Positions 11,901 to 23,687 of a stretch of 64,000 nt of DNA are shown here, in pieces. Origin of the DNA: Ctenosaura bakeri (Eukaryota > Chordata > Lepidosauria > Squamata > Iguanidae); the NCBI GenBank assembly GCA_948474755.1, contig CAOLHI010000624.1, forward strand, positions 1 through 64,000, given 5' to 3'. The notes beneath the pieces were generated by a model. That model had not been told where the DNA came from, ran no database searches, and saw only the letters and a program-made list of their open reading frames with translations. Within the stretch, counting starts at the first letter, position 1, and the number at the start of each line of letters is the position of its first letter. A program made the position numbers and the translations under genes.

Positions 11901-12414
11901 TGCAAGTTAGGAGTATAGTGACACACAAGATATCGGCAGCAGCAGTCCTCAGGGAGGAGAGAAACAGTACAAGTTATAGATCCTGTGCTCAGCAACCTGA
12001 CGTAGCCATCCCATAATGCTACTCTGAAGAAAGAAGGAGTTAGGAAAAGACTAGAGAAGGGGCTAGATAGAAACCTATGAAGGAAGATGCCTGACATGAA
12101 TCTTCAGGTTTCAGGGAAATTGATCCAAACAATAATAAAAGATAAAGCATTTTTTATGAACTAACTGCATTATTTGTCTTAGGAGTATGGTATGGGCATC
12201 TGAACTATTTACTCATGCCTATGCCCTAATGTTCACAAGAGAGGAATACTATTTACCTCTACAATGTAAATTCCTCAGGGAAACAAAACAACGACAGTGG
12301 TGAGAATGGAGAAAGAATTTATATCGAGGAGAAGTACAAGGATGGTATTAAGGGTGGGGGACACATCTGCTGCTTTCACCTGGCACTTATTTTGATTTCT
12401 TGTTCTTACACCAA

Positions 12415-12600
12415 GGAATACTTTTTAAAGTTTTCAGTGGTATAGCCATGTTAGTCTTTTGCAGCAAAACAACAGGATTTAGCATCTGCCCTCACCTATC
12501 CAACAACAGCTACCCTAACCACTACAAATTTTTGTTTGGCATACGTTTTTATGGACAGGAGCAAATTTCATCAGATGCATGGAGAGTTGCCACAGCTGGA
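12415..12600 (-). mobile_element. Dispersed amniote repeat, family not named
   Basis: Read on the minus strand it contains 'gcatctgatgaaatttgctc', 'cgtatgccaaacaaaa' and 'ttgctgcaaaagactaacat'. The order 'gcatctgatgaagt', 'cttatgcc', 'tgctgc' is shared with 63590-63705 on the plus strand and with a repeat I know from turtles and crocodilians. I cannot assign a formal family name. Confidence 0.6.
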
Positions 12601-13030
12601 AAATATTAACATCCTTGGCTGAAGTGGGAGGATGTAATTAGTGAGGTGAGAAGGAAGGAAACATAAAAAGTACAAACATTTGTTGTTACCTTAGCTGGCA
12701 TTAACAAACAATAATTGGGTGGGAGCTCAGATGTCCTAGCATAGATAAGCTGCTTAAGCATGCACATTTTGATGAAAAATCTGGGAGATTAAAGTTAAAG
12801 TAGACTATAATACATATATATTCCATATCTCAGAAGAAATCAGACCATCCTTTCCCACTCATTTACTCTTGTTTGTCCACACTTTCCTTTGCATCTTGCC
12901 CTGTGAATCAGAGAATCAATTTCCTGTGGTATTTTCATGGATCAGTGAAAAAATGATGGCAGAAAAAATAGTGATCTGATGGGAATACCATTGGACATGT
13001 CTGTTCATGACAAAAACATTAATATTATTG
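12601..13030. other. Unassigned intronic DNA
   Basis: No feature recognised. Confidence 0.45.
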
Positions 13031-13034
13031 TTGT

Positions 13035-13490
13035 TCTTTTATTTGTACTGCATTATGATTATGATGATTTTTATTTATACCCCACATTTTTCCTGGTAAG
13101 GACTCAAAGCACCTTATAATAATTTAAAAAGAAAAATACCGTTAAAATCCCAGAATACAAAAGTTAAAACACAAATTAAACAATCAAATCAAAATTAAAA
13201 CAAAGTTAAAATACATAATTAAAATTCAAACATTTATCAATTCCACATGGTTAACAATAGCCAGCACCTTTTATTAGACAGGCCATAATTACATGATAAT
13301 CTCACTACGAATGTACATGTTCACTTCATCTGGCTTCCCTCTCCCTATTAACCCCTGCAGCAACCATGTAAGGTAGGTTTGCTGAGAGTTACTGTGGCCC
13401 ATAGTCACACAGTAAATGCCGCGACTGGGCACAAATTTGCACCTGTGTCTCCGTGTTCCAAGCCCAGCACTTTAAATATTAATCTGTATT
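13035..13490. mobile_element. Retroelement-derived repeat ('tttatttatacccc' type)
   Basis: Begins 'tttttatttataccccacat', 'ggactcaaagcaccttataa', a run of A-rich 'aaaattaaaac' sequence, then 'ggtaggtttgctgagagtta'. The opening is shared with 13770-13830, and loosely with 33630-33700. This is a common squamate dispersed repeat, probably an untranslated region of a LINE or a SINE tail. Family and orientation are not certain. Confidence 0.45.
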
Positions 13491-13739
13491 GGTTTTGTCA
13501 TATCATTTGTCACTCTAAAAAATGGTATGAAGTTTGAAACATAGTAGAAATTTTTTTAAAAAACCTAAAAATACAATTAATTTGCCTAATTTGTATAATT
13601 AGAATAATTTTCATAAAATGCAAAGAGATGACTGGATTTGAGGAAGTGAAATAGGGCAACCCTATCTTTAAGAGTCTCTTGGCCAAAAATCTGAGTCTAA
13701 ATTCAAACTGTTAGAAAAATAGCTTGAAGTTGCATTGAC

Positions 13740-14512
13740 CATCACCATTACTACCACCATCATTATGAGTATGATTATTAATGTATACTCTTCCTTTTCC
13801 CTGAAATAAGGACCCAATGCGTCATACAAACAAGAATAAATACAGTACAGTTAAAACATACAAAGGATTCACATTAAAACAGATTATACCAGAGTTCTTA
13901 AACTGGCGTCCATGGACTACAAGAAGTCCATAAAGAGATTTCAGAGGATCTGTGAACTTGGATGGGGAAAAAATGCTAAATCTTAATTTTCACTAACCTC
14001 TCCAACTGAATGTTAGCATTTCTTTCAATTATGAATGTGGGTAACAAACCACAGTGCCTGTAACTTTGGAAATCACAGATATTTCTTATCACATTACAGT
14101 TGCTGCAAATATCTCAGAATATTGTTTAAGTTCACCATCACTTTGAAATTACCACAGTTATTAAACCTACCAGCTGAGAAGGTGATTGAAGCACAAACCT
14201 GCCACTATTCTAAGAACAGCTCCATTGGCTTCACCAGGCTGCCAAAGTGTCTGTGGCCCACAAGGGGTTAAGAAACCCTGGGTTAACTTAGTTTAATGAT
14301 ATTAAAAACAATTTTATAGATAAAATTAAAATGGTTAAAAGCAATTTAAAAACAAGCACATTAAAACAATACAGCACTCTCTTAAAAGCTCCTTCTTGAA
14401 AACCTGCCATTTTCAAACATCTACCTGCCCACAGAAGAACAGCAAGCAAGGGAGTTCCAGAGCCCAGGAGATCTGAATAGAGCAGCTACATGGAGGGGTA
14501 ATATTGGCAACA
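13740..14512. mobile_element. Same dispersed repeat, split by a hAT MITE
   Basis: The left part (13740-13889) has 'cttccttttccctgaaataa' and 'ggacccaatgcgtcatacaa'. The right part (14281-14512) has 'gcctgcc'-like text, 'gcaagcaagggagttccaga' and 'gcccaggagatctgaataga', typical of the downstream section of this repeat. The two parts are separated by the hAT MITE at 13890-14280, so they are probably one older copy. Confidence 0.45.
13890..14280. mobile_element. Non-autonomous hAT MITE
   Basis: The left end reads CAGAGTTCTTAAACTGGCGT, and the right end reverse-complemented reads CAGGGTTTCTTAACCCCTTG. These are hAT-type terminal inverted repeats with the usual 'TTCTTAA' core. 'gtccatggactac' and 'gtggcccacaaggggttaag' are typical sub-terminal text. 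The 8-bp flanks (gattatac and ggttaact) match at only four positions, so the target duplication is not demonstrable. Confidence 0.7.
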
Positions 14513-16700
14513 TTTACTTAGTTTTTTTCCAGTCATGCTACACTTACGAGGGCCAAATGATCCCAGAGCTGAGCATATCAGGTATCTTACCTTTCTGAAG
14601 ACAGACGTTACTGATCCTAGCCTCTTCAACTATTTCATGCACAATGGTACAATATCCAAATAGTTTTTATTGCTTCTCTCTGGTTAATTTATTGTTTAAT
14701 TCATGGTTGGTTTTATATATGGCTAAATTTACATGTTTTGCTCTATTGTTATTGCTGCACTCAGTATCAAATCAAAACTTTTCTTGAGACTGGTATACCA
14801 ATTGCTACAATTGAGATGTTGATTGATATACAATTATGTACCCTTGAAAGTACTGTTCTTGCTGCTACTTTGTATACTTTGAGCTGGAACAAATGGGTTA
14901 TTTTATTTTAAACGATGTCATGTATTTATTAATGAGTCTGTTCTATCCTATATCCATACCAATTTGCAAACTTTAAAAAAAAGACAAAAATGCATATATA
15001 AAGATGCATTTTAACCACAAAATTTCCCAGAAAAATATGTACTTCTAAATGCATTTAACTAAAAATTCAGGTTTTTACATATTCTTTCAGCCAAGAACTG
15101 CCACAAAATTCAAAGCAGTGAAAAAGTCAAAGGGATAGCTACATACTAATCCACAGTGTAAATGACCAACTGACACTTAGAAGTTTTGACTTATATTAAA
15201 TTCACTAGCTTCATGGAATTCTCCCAGCACATGAGCTCTGTAGTAGTGACTTGGCAACCTTAGCAAACCATACTAGAAGGTATGAACTCATAGCACAGGG
15301 TTCCCATTCTCTCCAGATTCTGGTCTGTCAGGATGAGAGACTGAAATTCATTTCTTTCCCTAATTAAAGTTGAATCCTAGATTCACTAGGTCTGGTGTTC
15401 TGATTTCTCCTAGAGTTACAGGAGAAGAAAGGCCCCCTTTAATAATATAATCCATCCCTTGCCTTTGAGATAGAACAGGATCAAAATATTAATAAAGAGA
15501 GGTTCTTGGTATTAATGAGGCCCACATGGGAATTCAAATATGCACACAAACAAAATCCTTCCACATGTTACACTGTAACATTCCACCAGTTTTCCTGCTC
15601 TATTCCAACTTCTCCTCAACAATTCTGACAATACATCAATGGCCAATATAAGGAGGGAGGAAGTCTTTGAGTAGGCAATACACATGAGCAGACTCAGATG
15701 AGATGTAGTTCCATCGCCCTTCCAAGAAAACAAACACATTGCAGGGCAGTTCTGCACTCCTTAAGCAAAAGCCTAGGCCCTTTCCACTCAACAACAGTGA
15801 CCCTGCATGGGGACATGACAGGAGTGGAACCACGACAATGCTTCTGCATGACGTTGTTGCAGTCTCGCCCTTCTCCTGTTGCCAGCCAGCACAATTGCAG
15901 GGTAAATCATGGATGGAGTTTCTCCATCAATGACCCTCAATCATGCGACACTACCGTCCTTCCAAGCCATGAGGAAGGGCCAGAAACACTATGGAGGCAC
16001 TTCCTGCCCCAGTGCAGGATGGGAAAGAGCCCAGCTGTACTGCAGAAGGAAGAGGTGTGTCTCTTGCGCTCCCGTCCACAGACAGCCAGTCGGGAGTGAA
16101 GGGGAGAGTTCCTGTTGTACTCCCTTTCCGGCAAAGGCGCTGCCAGGACCACAACCAGAGAATGACGGGATCAGGAAAGCTGGAGAAATGGTCGTAGTCT
16201 CATAGTAGTTTACAGCTTCCACATTACACTGCACGTGCAAGACGTTACATGTCAGCATTTTTTTTACTTTTAGCATAGGTTTGTTATTACAATATCCAAA
16301 ATGATATGCTAATTGCTAATCCAATTTTGTGCCCTTTTCTAACTCATTCTCTCCTAAATTCATCTTATCATTCCTCCTTTACGAGGCCCTCTCACATACT
16401 TTTTCTAAGGATGAATTAAGATGAGCAGCAGTTTTTCACTGCACAATAATTTTTGTTTTCCCTGAATTATAAGAATCTACTGAGCTATGGTATGAAAGGT
16501 CAAATGCATGATGCAGTTTCTAAAATTTCCATAACAATCTAAGTGGCTGAATTTACGGCGAACACCCATCATTTCACAGGAATGCCACTGCACAACATTT
16601 TTCAAAAAGCAACAGTAACCATACCAGCATCAACCATGTGGAGTATTCAAAGGCATCATGACATCCAAAAGTCGGTGACAGTCACGCAGGCCTGAGAAAG
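14513..16700. other. Unassigned DNA with a GC-richer block
   Basis: Mostly AT-rich and unrecognised. From about 15690 to 16200 the sequence becomes GC-richer with CpGs and many overlapping frames on both strands (up to 133 codons). The translations resemble no family I know and no splice-bounded exon stands out. It may be an unrecognised transposable element or a regulatory block. Confidence 0.45.
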
Positions 16701-16714
16701 GAAGTAAGATAAGC

Positions 16715-16941
16715 ATGTGTGTGTGCCTCCAAGTTACTTGTCAACTTGTGGTGAAGCCATGGGTTTCATAGGGTTTTCTTAAGCAAAAATTCCCAGAGGT
16801 GGTTTTGCCATTTCCTTTTTCTGAAATATAACCTCCAGCACCTGGTAGTCTTGGCAGTCTCCCATCCAACTACTCATGAGGGCTGATCCTGCTTAGCTTC
16901 AAAGATCAGACAGAATCTGATCCCTGTGGGGTATTTAGGCA
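16715..16941 (-). mobile_element. 5S-rRNA-derived SINE with Bov-B-type tail
   Basis: Positions 16857-16940 are the reverse complement of 5S rRNA: 'tctcccatccaactactcat', 'gggctgatcctgcttagctt', 'agatcagacagaatctgatc'. These correspond to the 5S internal promoter and the 'GATGGGAGACC' region. The other end (16715-16800) carries the Sauria/Bov-B-type tail 'gtgcctccaagttacttgtc'. It is therefore a 5S-Sauria SINE on the minus strand, a type known from the Anolis genome, not a working 5S gene. Confidence 0.9.
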
Positions 16942-17189
16942 AGGATACAGGCAGGCAAATTGTAGGCCAGCAGTTAATGGCACATTATCATATTATGCGA
17001 AGGCAGCAGCTCTAAGAGCTTTCTTACCAACCAGTGCTACCAGACTGGCCATCTCCTATCATCTGACTTCCCAGGCCAGGAGGATTATCAACTCAAGTAC
17101 TAGGTGTGCCACAGTTGTCTGTGATACCCTCCTTCAACTGACAGTCCCTATAGCATAGGAAGAGGAGATTAGTTGGAGCCACAAATGCC

Positions 17190-17415
17190 TAAATACACAC
17201 ATCAAAATAGAGGGACCCTTGTGGAGCTCCTGCAGTGCATGCAGAAGGTCCAAGGTTCAATCCCTGTAGAGATTCAATGTTATACTCTATATGACTTCAT
17301 TCCTTGGTATCTTCAGGGACAAAGAAAGAACACTTCTGGTCACTGTGGAGAGTCAATGTCAGTCCATGTCTATAATATTAGGCTAAATGGCCTGACTCTT
17401 CCTATGCTCCTTTCA
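17190..17415 (+). mobile_element. tRNA-derived SINE, 'ctgactcttcctatgctcc' type
   Basis: A B-box-like 'aaggttcaatccctg' lies near 17250. It is followed by 'tcagtccatgtctataatat', 'taggctaaatggcctgactc' and 'ttcctatgctcc', the closing text of a common squamate SINE. A related copy is at 60110-60292. The head is diverged and the middle is shortened. Confidence 0.6.
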
Positions 17416-17639
17416 ATCTTTGTATTTGGATCATCTTCACCCATCTTGACATTTCTATGAGCTATTTTTCACTGTTTTTTTAAATTCTCCGTTCTCTTTC
17501 TCTAAGACCCTTTTTTTCCTTTTAAACCTCCCATTCTTTTCCCATGCCAGTTTCATTTTGCTGCTCATATTCTGCTGCCCTCAGTCATCGACACCTCTTT
17601 TCTCCATCACTCCACTCTGACTGCATCGTTTTCCTTTGT

Positions 17640-18590
17640 CTGTTTTTTTTTATCGCCTTCCATTTTTAAATGGGTTGCTAAGTTGCTTTCTGAGGAACAG
17701 AGCTGATCCATTTGAATCAAATCCATTTCTCAGAAAAAGCAACCAGAGCCTGCGTTTCATCTGCAACACAGGGACCTTTTGAAGATATGCTTTTCTTATA
17801 AGCCCCTTTGCCTCCGCTGAGGATCCTGCAGGGACAAAGAAGCCGAAAGGGGGTCTCCTTCACTCAGCTTGCCTGACCTCCGACTCTCATTAAGAGAAAC
17901 TTTTCAAACCAGACACTGCAAAAATGTCTTGCTTGTGCCTGAGTTACTTGGGGGAGGTGGAGGGGAGCTATTTGGAGAAGCTGTCTCCATGGCAACACAT
18001 ATTCCCATCAGAAAATGTGCACAGGTCACCTGTTTCTGTGAAAGTTTCCCTCTTGTTTTCTTTTCTTGCCTCTCCAACAGGTGCCAGGGGAGCATACGCT
18101 GTTTGCCACACCAGCCAGGAGATGCAAGAACATCTCCAATTCAGGAGCGATGCCTCAGGAAGACTGACCTCCCGCAGTCTCGGAAGTCTGCAAACGTCTG
18201 CTCTGGCATGTGAACAGGAATGAAATGCAGGGTTCCCAGTGGTCCACATTACAGGCAGGAAACAACAACTTGACACTTCTGAAGACTCAGGTGCAAACTT
18301 GGGTGAAATGACAAGCGTAAAGGGGCTGACTGGTGACAAGCCCGGTCTCCAGCTGCCATGTCAAACTGCCACATGTTTTTAAAAGTAGCTGAAGAAAAGG
18401 AAAAGGACTTCCATGCCAGGAACAAGACACAGTGGCAGGACTGGCTGTTGAAGGAGAATTAAAAACAAGGTTGCAGTTGGAAATCTCCCTCTCTGCTCAA
18501 CAGACAAGAGATAAAAACCACATAAAGCCACAGAGAAGGGGGGCTGCAAAAGCACTGTAATCTGTACCAGAATGACTCTTTCTCATAATT
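17640..18590. other. Repeat-poor, GC-richer block; possible conserved non-coding DNA
   Basis: No repeat is recognised here, unlike the flanks. Frames of 99-123 codons overlap on both strands and match nothing I know. A good acceptor-like motif is present on the plus strand near 18045-18081: a long pyrimidine run ending 'ctctccaacag' before 'gtgccagg'. No matching open exon with donor is obvious. It could be an enhancer or a non-coding exon. Cross-species alignment would decide. Confidence 0.3.
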
Positions 18591-20665
18591 GAGTTTACTT
18601 GACTTAAAAAGTATGAGCACTTGTGCAAAAGCTGGCTATGCTAGGCTGAAGACATTAGAGACAGATGTGCAGCAGGCAGAAACTACTGTTTTGTTGACTA
18701 GACAGCAACACGTGGACAGCCAGACGCTCACTATTTATAGCAGGCGTTTCCAGTCCAGAGACTTTAGCCTGAATACCAGTCACAGAAGCTAATGTTCTAG
18801 ATCTGTATATTCCATTCCGTGTTTGAAAAGTGGTTTAAGTACACAGTGACTTGGCAACTTTAGGCAACCAGTTTCCCCAAGCAAATTCTGGAACAACTCC
18901 ATAGCACAGTGATAATGCATATTACCTAGCTTATAACTTTTAATAGCCTGAGTAACCAGCTGCCTGGGATTTTTCCTTCAGGAAGACACTAGAACATGAT
19001 GAAGAACCAATAAATAGTCTTTCCCTCTAATCTCTACTCAATTCACTTCTATAACATTTGGGTGAAAATGATAACTCTCCGATCCACACGCACAAAACCA
19101 TCTAGCTAGTTTTAGTCACTCTTTCTCGCACATATTATTTCAAATGTCTATATTTCAGCTATCTTTCTATAAAATGCAAGAAACATACTACTTTTGTTTA
19201 ATATTTACTGAAGGTCTGGTATCAAATGACAATAACTGACTAAGACTCCAACATGTATCACCAAAAAAACTCTTCTATGCCCCAAGACTGGTTATGTCAC
19301 GCCAGTCTCAAACTGTCTCACTCCTATTCTCATCTTGTGCTGCCTCACAGAAATTCTGTGACTGAAATCTGTTGGAAAAGCTCCAGTTTCTAGTTCCAAA
19401 GCGAAGTATGCAGGCACACATAAAGCAATCATAAGCTTGGTAAACATTTATCTCAGATTCCTGTCTTGCTGCTTAAAAGAGAGAAGTCGCATCTAAGGGG
19501 ATAAAAAACTTGATTTGCTTTGGGGAAAAAAAAGACAAACAGACTGGATTTTGAATTTATTTTTAAAAATCTAGAAAAGCAGCTCTCATTAAAAAGCAAC
19601 CAGGTGTTCCCAGCACAATCTGTAGCTCTCTTTTTAGCTTTAATGTTTTCACTGCTTGTGTGACAGATGCACTCTCCAGGACCTTTCCTGGAGCATCAAA
19701 ATGTCATCTCTGAACCATAAAGCAAGAATACTTTTAGCGAATTATTCTGTTTGACTTTTTTCCCTATCTGCCACCTATGTTATCAAACACAAGATACCAC
19801 AAAGCTTGAAGATTTACCCAAAGTCAGGGACAAAAAGGCTAGTGTTGAATGCTAAAATTACATCCAACCATTTCAGAAATTTAGGGTTGTGCTTTGTTTT
19901 GTTTTTTCAGTTAAAGCATTATAGGACAGACTGCCCAGAAGAAGACAGAAGTACTAACACAGAAATACACCAGACTTCAACAACATTGTCCATATTTCTG
20001 CTACCATCTAAAACCTATGCTGAAAAGCAATCAACCTACTAGGTGAAAGATGTTCAAGGTACATATACCATGAGCTCTGGCACAGATCATAGAGTCAAGT
20101 GCCAATGCTTGGGCACCAATCCTCAGACTTGCACCTAGCAGAATAAAGCCATATTTCAAGAGACTTCCATATGGATGAGATTGTTGCCAAACATTTGGCA
20201 TAAATAAGTATGCCAAATGAATAAACAAAAATATTTGCAACCAAGTGCATCTTTACAATAAGCAACTGCTACCATTTTAAATCCAGCTGCAAATCACAAA
20301 AAGAGTAATTTGAACTCACTGTAATTTCTGCTTGTCCATGGGTATCTTCATACAAATGACTCCCTAGCTAATAAATTTCTGCTCTCCTGTGTAAGTTTCC
20401 ATGGGAATTATAATTTAATTTCCATATTATTAGAGGATATTATGCATTTTCTGTGCACATTCCACTATGTTCTGTTCATCCCAGTTTCCTTACTGCTATT
20501 TTTCTGATGGCTATGGTTTTGACATGGATAGTGACTCAAGATAAAGAGAAGGATATAAATACTTTAACAATGAACTAAACAAAACTAAACGGCAGACCCT
20601 AGCTAAGCTGTTGATGGCAGCTACCTAATAGGAATTAGTTTTTATTACTATCATAGCAGTATACT
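18591..20665. other. Unassigned intronic DNA
   Basis: AT-rich sequence without recognisable exon or repeat family. Confidence 0.45.
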
Positions 20666-20667
20666 GT

Positions 20668-20905
20668 GTACTTCTTGTTGTTTTGTATCTTCAGAGCTGA
20701 CTCCAACCTATGGCAAGCCTCACATAGATTCTTTTTGGCAAGATTTATTCAAAAGAGGCTTGCCATTGCCTTCCCCTAAGGCTGAAAAAGTGCAACTTGC
20801 CCAGGATCACCTGATGGGTTAAATGGCTGTGCATGGATTCAAATGCTGGAGTCTCAAAGTCCTATCTAGTTCAAGACTCAAACCCATACACCATGCTGCC
20901 TCCCT
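20668..20905 (-). mobile_element. Sauria SINE, complete, diverged
   Basis: The plus strand shows 'cttgttgttttgtatcttca' (reversed tail), 'ggcaagatttattcaaaaga', 'ggcttgccattgccttcccc', 'acttgcccaggatcacctga' and finally the head 'caaacccatacaccatgctg'. All parts of the SINE are present in order on the minus strand. Confidence 0.88.
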
Positions 20906-21655
20906 CCCTCCCTTCCCCATGGAAAACAACAGCAGGAGGGGCATCTCTTAGACTCTGACAGCTGCTGGGCGGTGAGAAAATACAGAACTTCATATGCAGA
21001 GCTACGTACCTATGTAAGATCTCAGCCTTTCCCTTCCAAACAAAATAACTCTTTCTGAGAATATGTCCATTCAACTACACTTTCATATCTGAGATAGGAA
21101 ATAAATAAGATAGTGGAATGGTAACTGTTTGCAAAGACAGACACAAACATTTAAAGACTTCAATGCACTCCCAGGCTACAAGGGAATAGGGGCAAATATT
21201 CTGGGGAGGGTCAATAAGATTTCAGTGATGTCCTTGCTAGTGTTAAAGTTTGCAATGGGGAATTGGTTTGACAGAAGATAAGAATCAGATATGCCTTATT
21301 GTGTATGGGAAGAGATAGGAACGAAAATGTTTATAATGTCCAGAAGGTAGGTGGGAGACTGAATATATTCCTTTCAAACAAAAAAGCATAGCCCTGCTTC
21401 CCCCTTACCCCCACTCTTTCATCTCACACTAAGAAATCTCCAAAGATCTAATATTATGAATCCAAGTAACTTTCCGTTTCAAACATATTTAGCAAGAAAT
21501 CACCCCTGACTCCTTTGAGATAGCTAGAGGGAAAAAGAATTTCCACTGGAAGAGATGAAGAAGATTACAAGAAAAAAAATATACAAGCTTTTATTATACT
21601 AAGTTAAGAGCAAACAAGTCCAGCCTTAATGTAGGGTTTTTACTACCTTTCTCTC
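20906..21655. other. Unassigned intronic DNA
   Basis: No feature recognised. Confidence 0.45.
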
Positions 21656-21657
21656 AG

Positions 21658-22095
21658 TTACCGTATTTGCCACCATATAAAATGCACTTTTTTCTCCCCA
21701 AAATACCCCTTAAAAATGGAGCGTGTCTTATATGCTGGGTGCTCATTGGAAGCCCTCCTTTCACGACCACCCCCTTCTGAGGCTAAATGCATATGGAAAG
21801 GGAAGAGGTGAAAGGAGGACTTCCATGAGGCTGTGCCCCCGGCCCCTTGGCTGGTCTTTTCTGGGCAGTTTTTTAAAGCCAGGAAAGCCAGCCGAGGATC
21901 TAAGGGGTTTCCCTAGACCTTCCCCTCTATGCATTTTGCCTTCATTGGGGGAACTCTCACAGAGGCGAAATGGAAGGGAACTGGGAATAGGGAAGCCTTG
22001 CTGCCTTAGTAAAAGAAGTTTTTCTCAAAAATAACTGTCAAAAATGGAGTACGTCTTATACCTCGGTGCATCTTATACACAGGCAAATACAGTAA
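21658..22095. mobile_element. MITE with 'TTACCGTATTTGCC' terminal inverted repeats
   Basis: The left end reads TTACCGTATTTGCCACCATA. The right end, reverse-complemented, reads TTACTGTATTTGCCTGTGTA, and the inverted similarity continues through 'TATAAGATGCAC'. Near each terminus a 'gcgtcttata'-like motif recurs ('gagcgtgtcttatatg', 'gagtacgtcttatacc'), as in the vertebrate 'ataagacgcac' DNA-element group. The interior is non-coding; a 103-codon plus frame there is not conserved by eye. Superfamily not assigned. Confidence 0.75.
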
Positions 22096-22119
22096 TCCTA
22101 GGAAATAATTATTTTATGT

Positions 22120-22360
22120 ACAACATATAATACAGGTGTGATCAATTCCAGTTGATCTAGGGGGTAATTTTGTGCTGTAGAATGCTCTGGAGACCATAAA
22201 TATTGCCTAAAATGCCCCCCCAAAAAGTGGAGGGGAACCACAAAACAACTGGAAGTGTCCAGAGGTACACTTACAGTTTTGAAAACAGTTTTTGAAAAAT
22301 TATACAGTGCAAGGGTCTCCTAGAGGTTATTTAAAAGATGAATCTCTACTCCTGCCAGTC
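22120..22360. mobile_element. Possible internal hAT fragment
   Basis: Text such as 'gatctagggggtaattttgt' and 'gcctaaaatgccccccc' resembles the interior of the hAT family at 7719-8202 and 28740-28918. Termini are absent, so this is a weak call. Confidence 0.3.
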
Positions 22361-22635
22361 ACCCAGTGGAGTTGGGGAACAGGCAGAGGATGCCAAAAAA
22401 GCTGCGGGTGATTCATGCGGCCTAAGGCCATGCTCTGTCCTCCCTTCTCTTACTGAAAGGGGGCACTACAACCTCAAACAACATCAAAGAGGAAACCATT
22501 TACTTCTCAGAGAAAAACACTGGAGATCAGTTTGCAAAACCAGTTGGAAATAAGTTACATACGAAAACAAATCCAACAGGAAAACAAGCTTAACAAGTAG
22601 AATAACATTGAAGAATTGATATACAGGGTCACTCA

Positions 22636-22858
22636 CCTTGATATACACGTCAAGGCTTGGGTGGACACGGTTCACAGCCAGATGGATGGACAGAGGAGTT
22701 GTGTAGGGGAAAGTTGCCATGACTACATGGCTAGGGGCTGGGAAGTTGATAATCTTGAAACCATACTTCAAGAACATGCGGATCACTTCCTCAGATGGCT
22801 TCTGTTCTCCTTCACTCAGAATACGACCCACAGCATAGCGGCATTTCTCTGGATCCAC
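22636..22858 (-). CDS. TEX264: TEX264 internal exon (partial gene)
   Basis: TEX264 is a single-pass ER membrane protein. It acts as an ER-phagy receptor through a C-terminal LC3-binding motif and also recruits p97 for DNA-protein crosslink repair. This 223-base exon encodes 74 codons plus one base. It begins with Val (GTG, not a start codon) in 'VDPEKCRYAVG', continues 'ILSEGEQ', then 'FPAPSHVVMATFPYTTPLSI', and ends 'VHPSLDVYIK'. The PDKC.CAVG, FPAPSHVV.ATFPYTT and RVHP.LD.YIK blocks are characteristic of the GyrI-like domain of vertebrate TEX264. The acceptor reads 'tttattag' before 22858, and the donor is 'tcaag/gtgagt' at 22636/22635, so the exon is phase 0 in and phase 1 out. The frame is intact. 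The N-terminal membrane-anchor exon and the C-terminal exons were not found. A TEX264 paralogue cannot be excluded. Confidence 0.93.
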
Positions 22859-23685
22859 CTAATAAAACATAATGGCTGGATTTAGATAATAAAAATTTGA
22901 AAGGATGCATGAAAGCAATATCAGTGATGCTACAAGAACCTTAAGGCAGTGGCTTTCAGCTTATATTCCAGAGAATCTTGGAAAGGTTATCAGAAGTTCT
23001 TTGATGAGAAGACCAGTCGTGGTAAACAATTCTCACAAATGTTTCCTATTTACCTGTCACTGCTGACATTTATGTCAGTATAGGTTTGGCTCACAGTTTA
23101 CGCAGGATTTTGGTGATGTCCTGTGTGAACTGAGATGGTTTCACAGAACACTCCACAGAGTTCTCTGAAATGTCCAGGAAATCCACAACATATGTCCTTG
23201 GTTTTCTTCATAAAACAATCAGAGCAAAAGCCCACCTGAAAGCTAGCATTGTAAAAATCTCTGCTTCTCTTCCACATATGAATTGGACACTGGAAGCCAC
23301 ATCAGGAAAATTGTGGCTGCCATAGCAAGCTCCACAACTACTAAAGCAAACTGTCTTCTCTTTCCCTCTAACGAGATAACCCTGTGAGATATTCTCTCAA
23401 GGCTCTGTGATATAGACAGGCATGCTGGCTGAGATCTCATAGTGGCAAACAACTTATTCAGCTGTCCATTAGACAAGCAGGTTGACATCTCTGGCCCTTG
23501 TGCAGGAAGGTGGTCATGATCTCATTTCACAAGTGGAAGAGTTGCTGCAACAATGGAAGTGATGAGCAGCTCTAGACACCTGCTTGCCTTGCACATTGCT
23601 ATCAGAAGAAAGGCATTCAGTGTGGATTTCTCACAAGAAGCACGCTCTGTCTAAAGACACTTAATCTTCCAGTTCTCTAATTAGA
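22859..23685 (-). other. TEX264 intron, upstream side
   Basis: Intronic sequence next to the exon. 'aaggcagtggctttcagctt' near 22941 looks like a worn hAT terminus, but no partner end was found. An 81-codon minus frame at 23243-23488 is not recognised. Confidence 0.4.
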
Positions 23686-23687
23686 CT

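Noticed and set aside
10930..12097. Overlapping minus-strand frames of 332, 250 and 145 codons
   Set aside because: All three frames are open together over a CT-rich tandem array. The translations are low-complexity Leu/Ser/Pro/Cys with no domain, so the openness is compositional.
16857..16940. 5S rRNA gene
   Set aside because: Only a diverged 5S-like head is present, fused to a SINE body and Bov-B-type tail; the same applies to 58030-58101.
1..22635. Downstream TEX264 exons (LC3-binding C-terminus)
   Set aside because: I looked on the minus strand for the expected 'CPLARQGDFYVPE'- and 'EWKWR'-like coding and found none; likely beyond the window.
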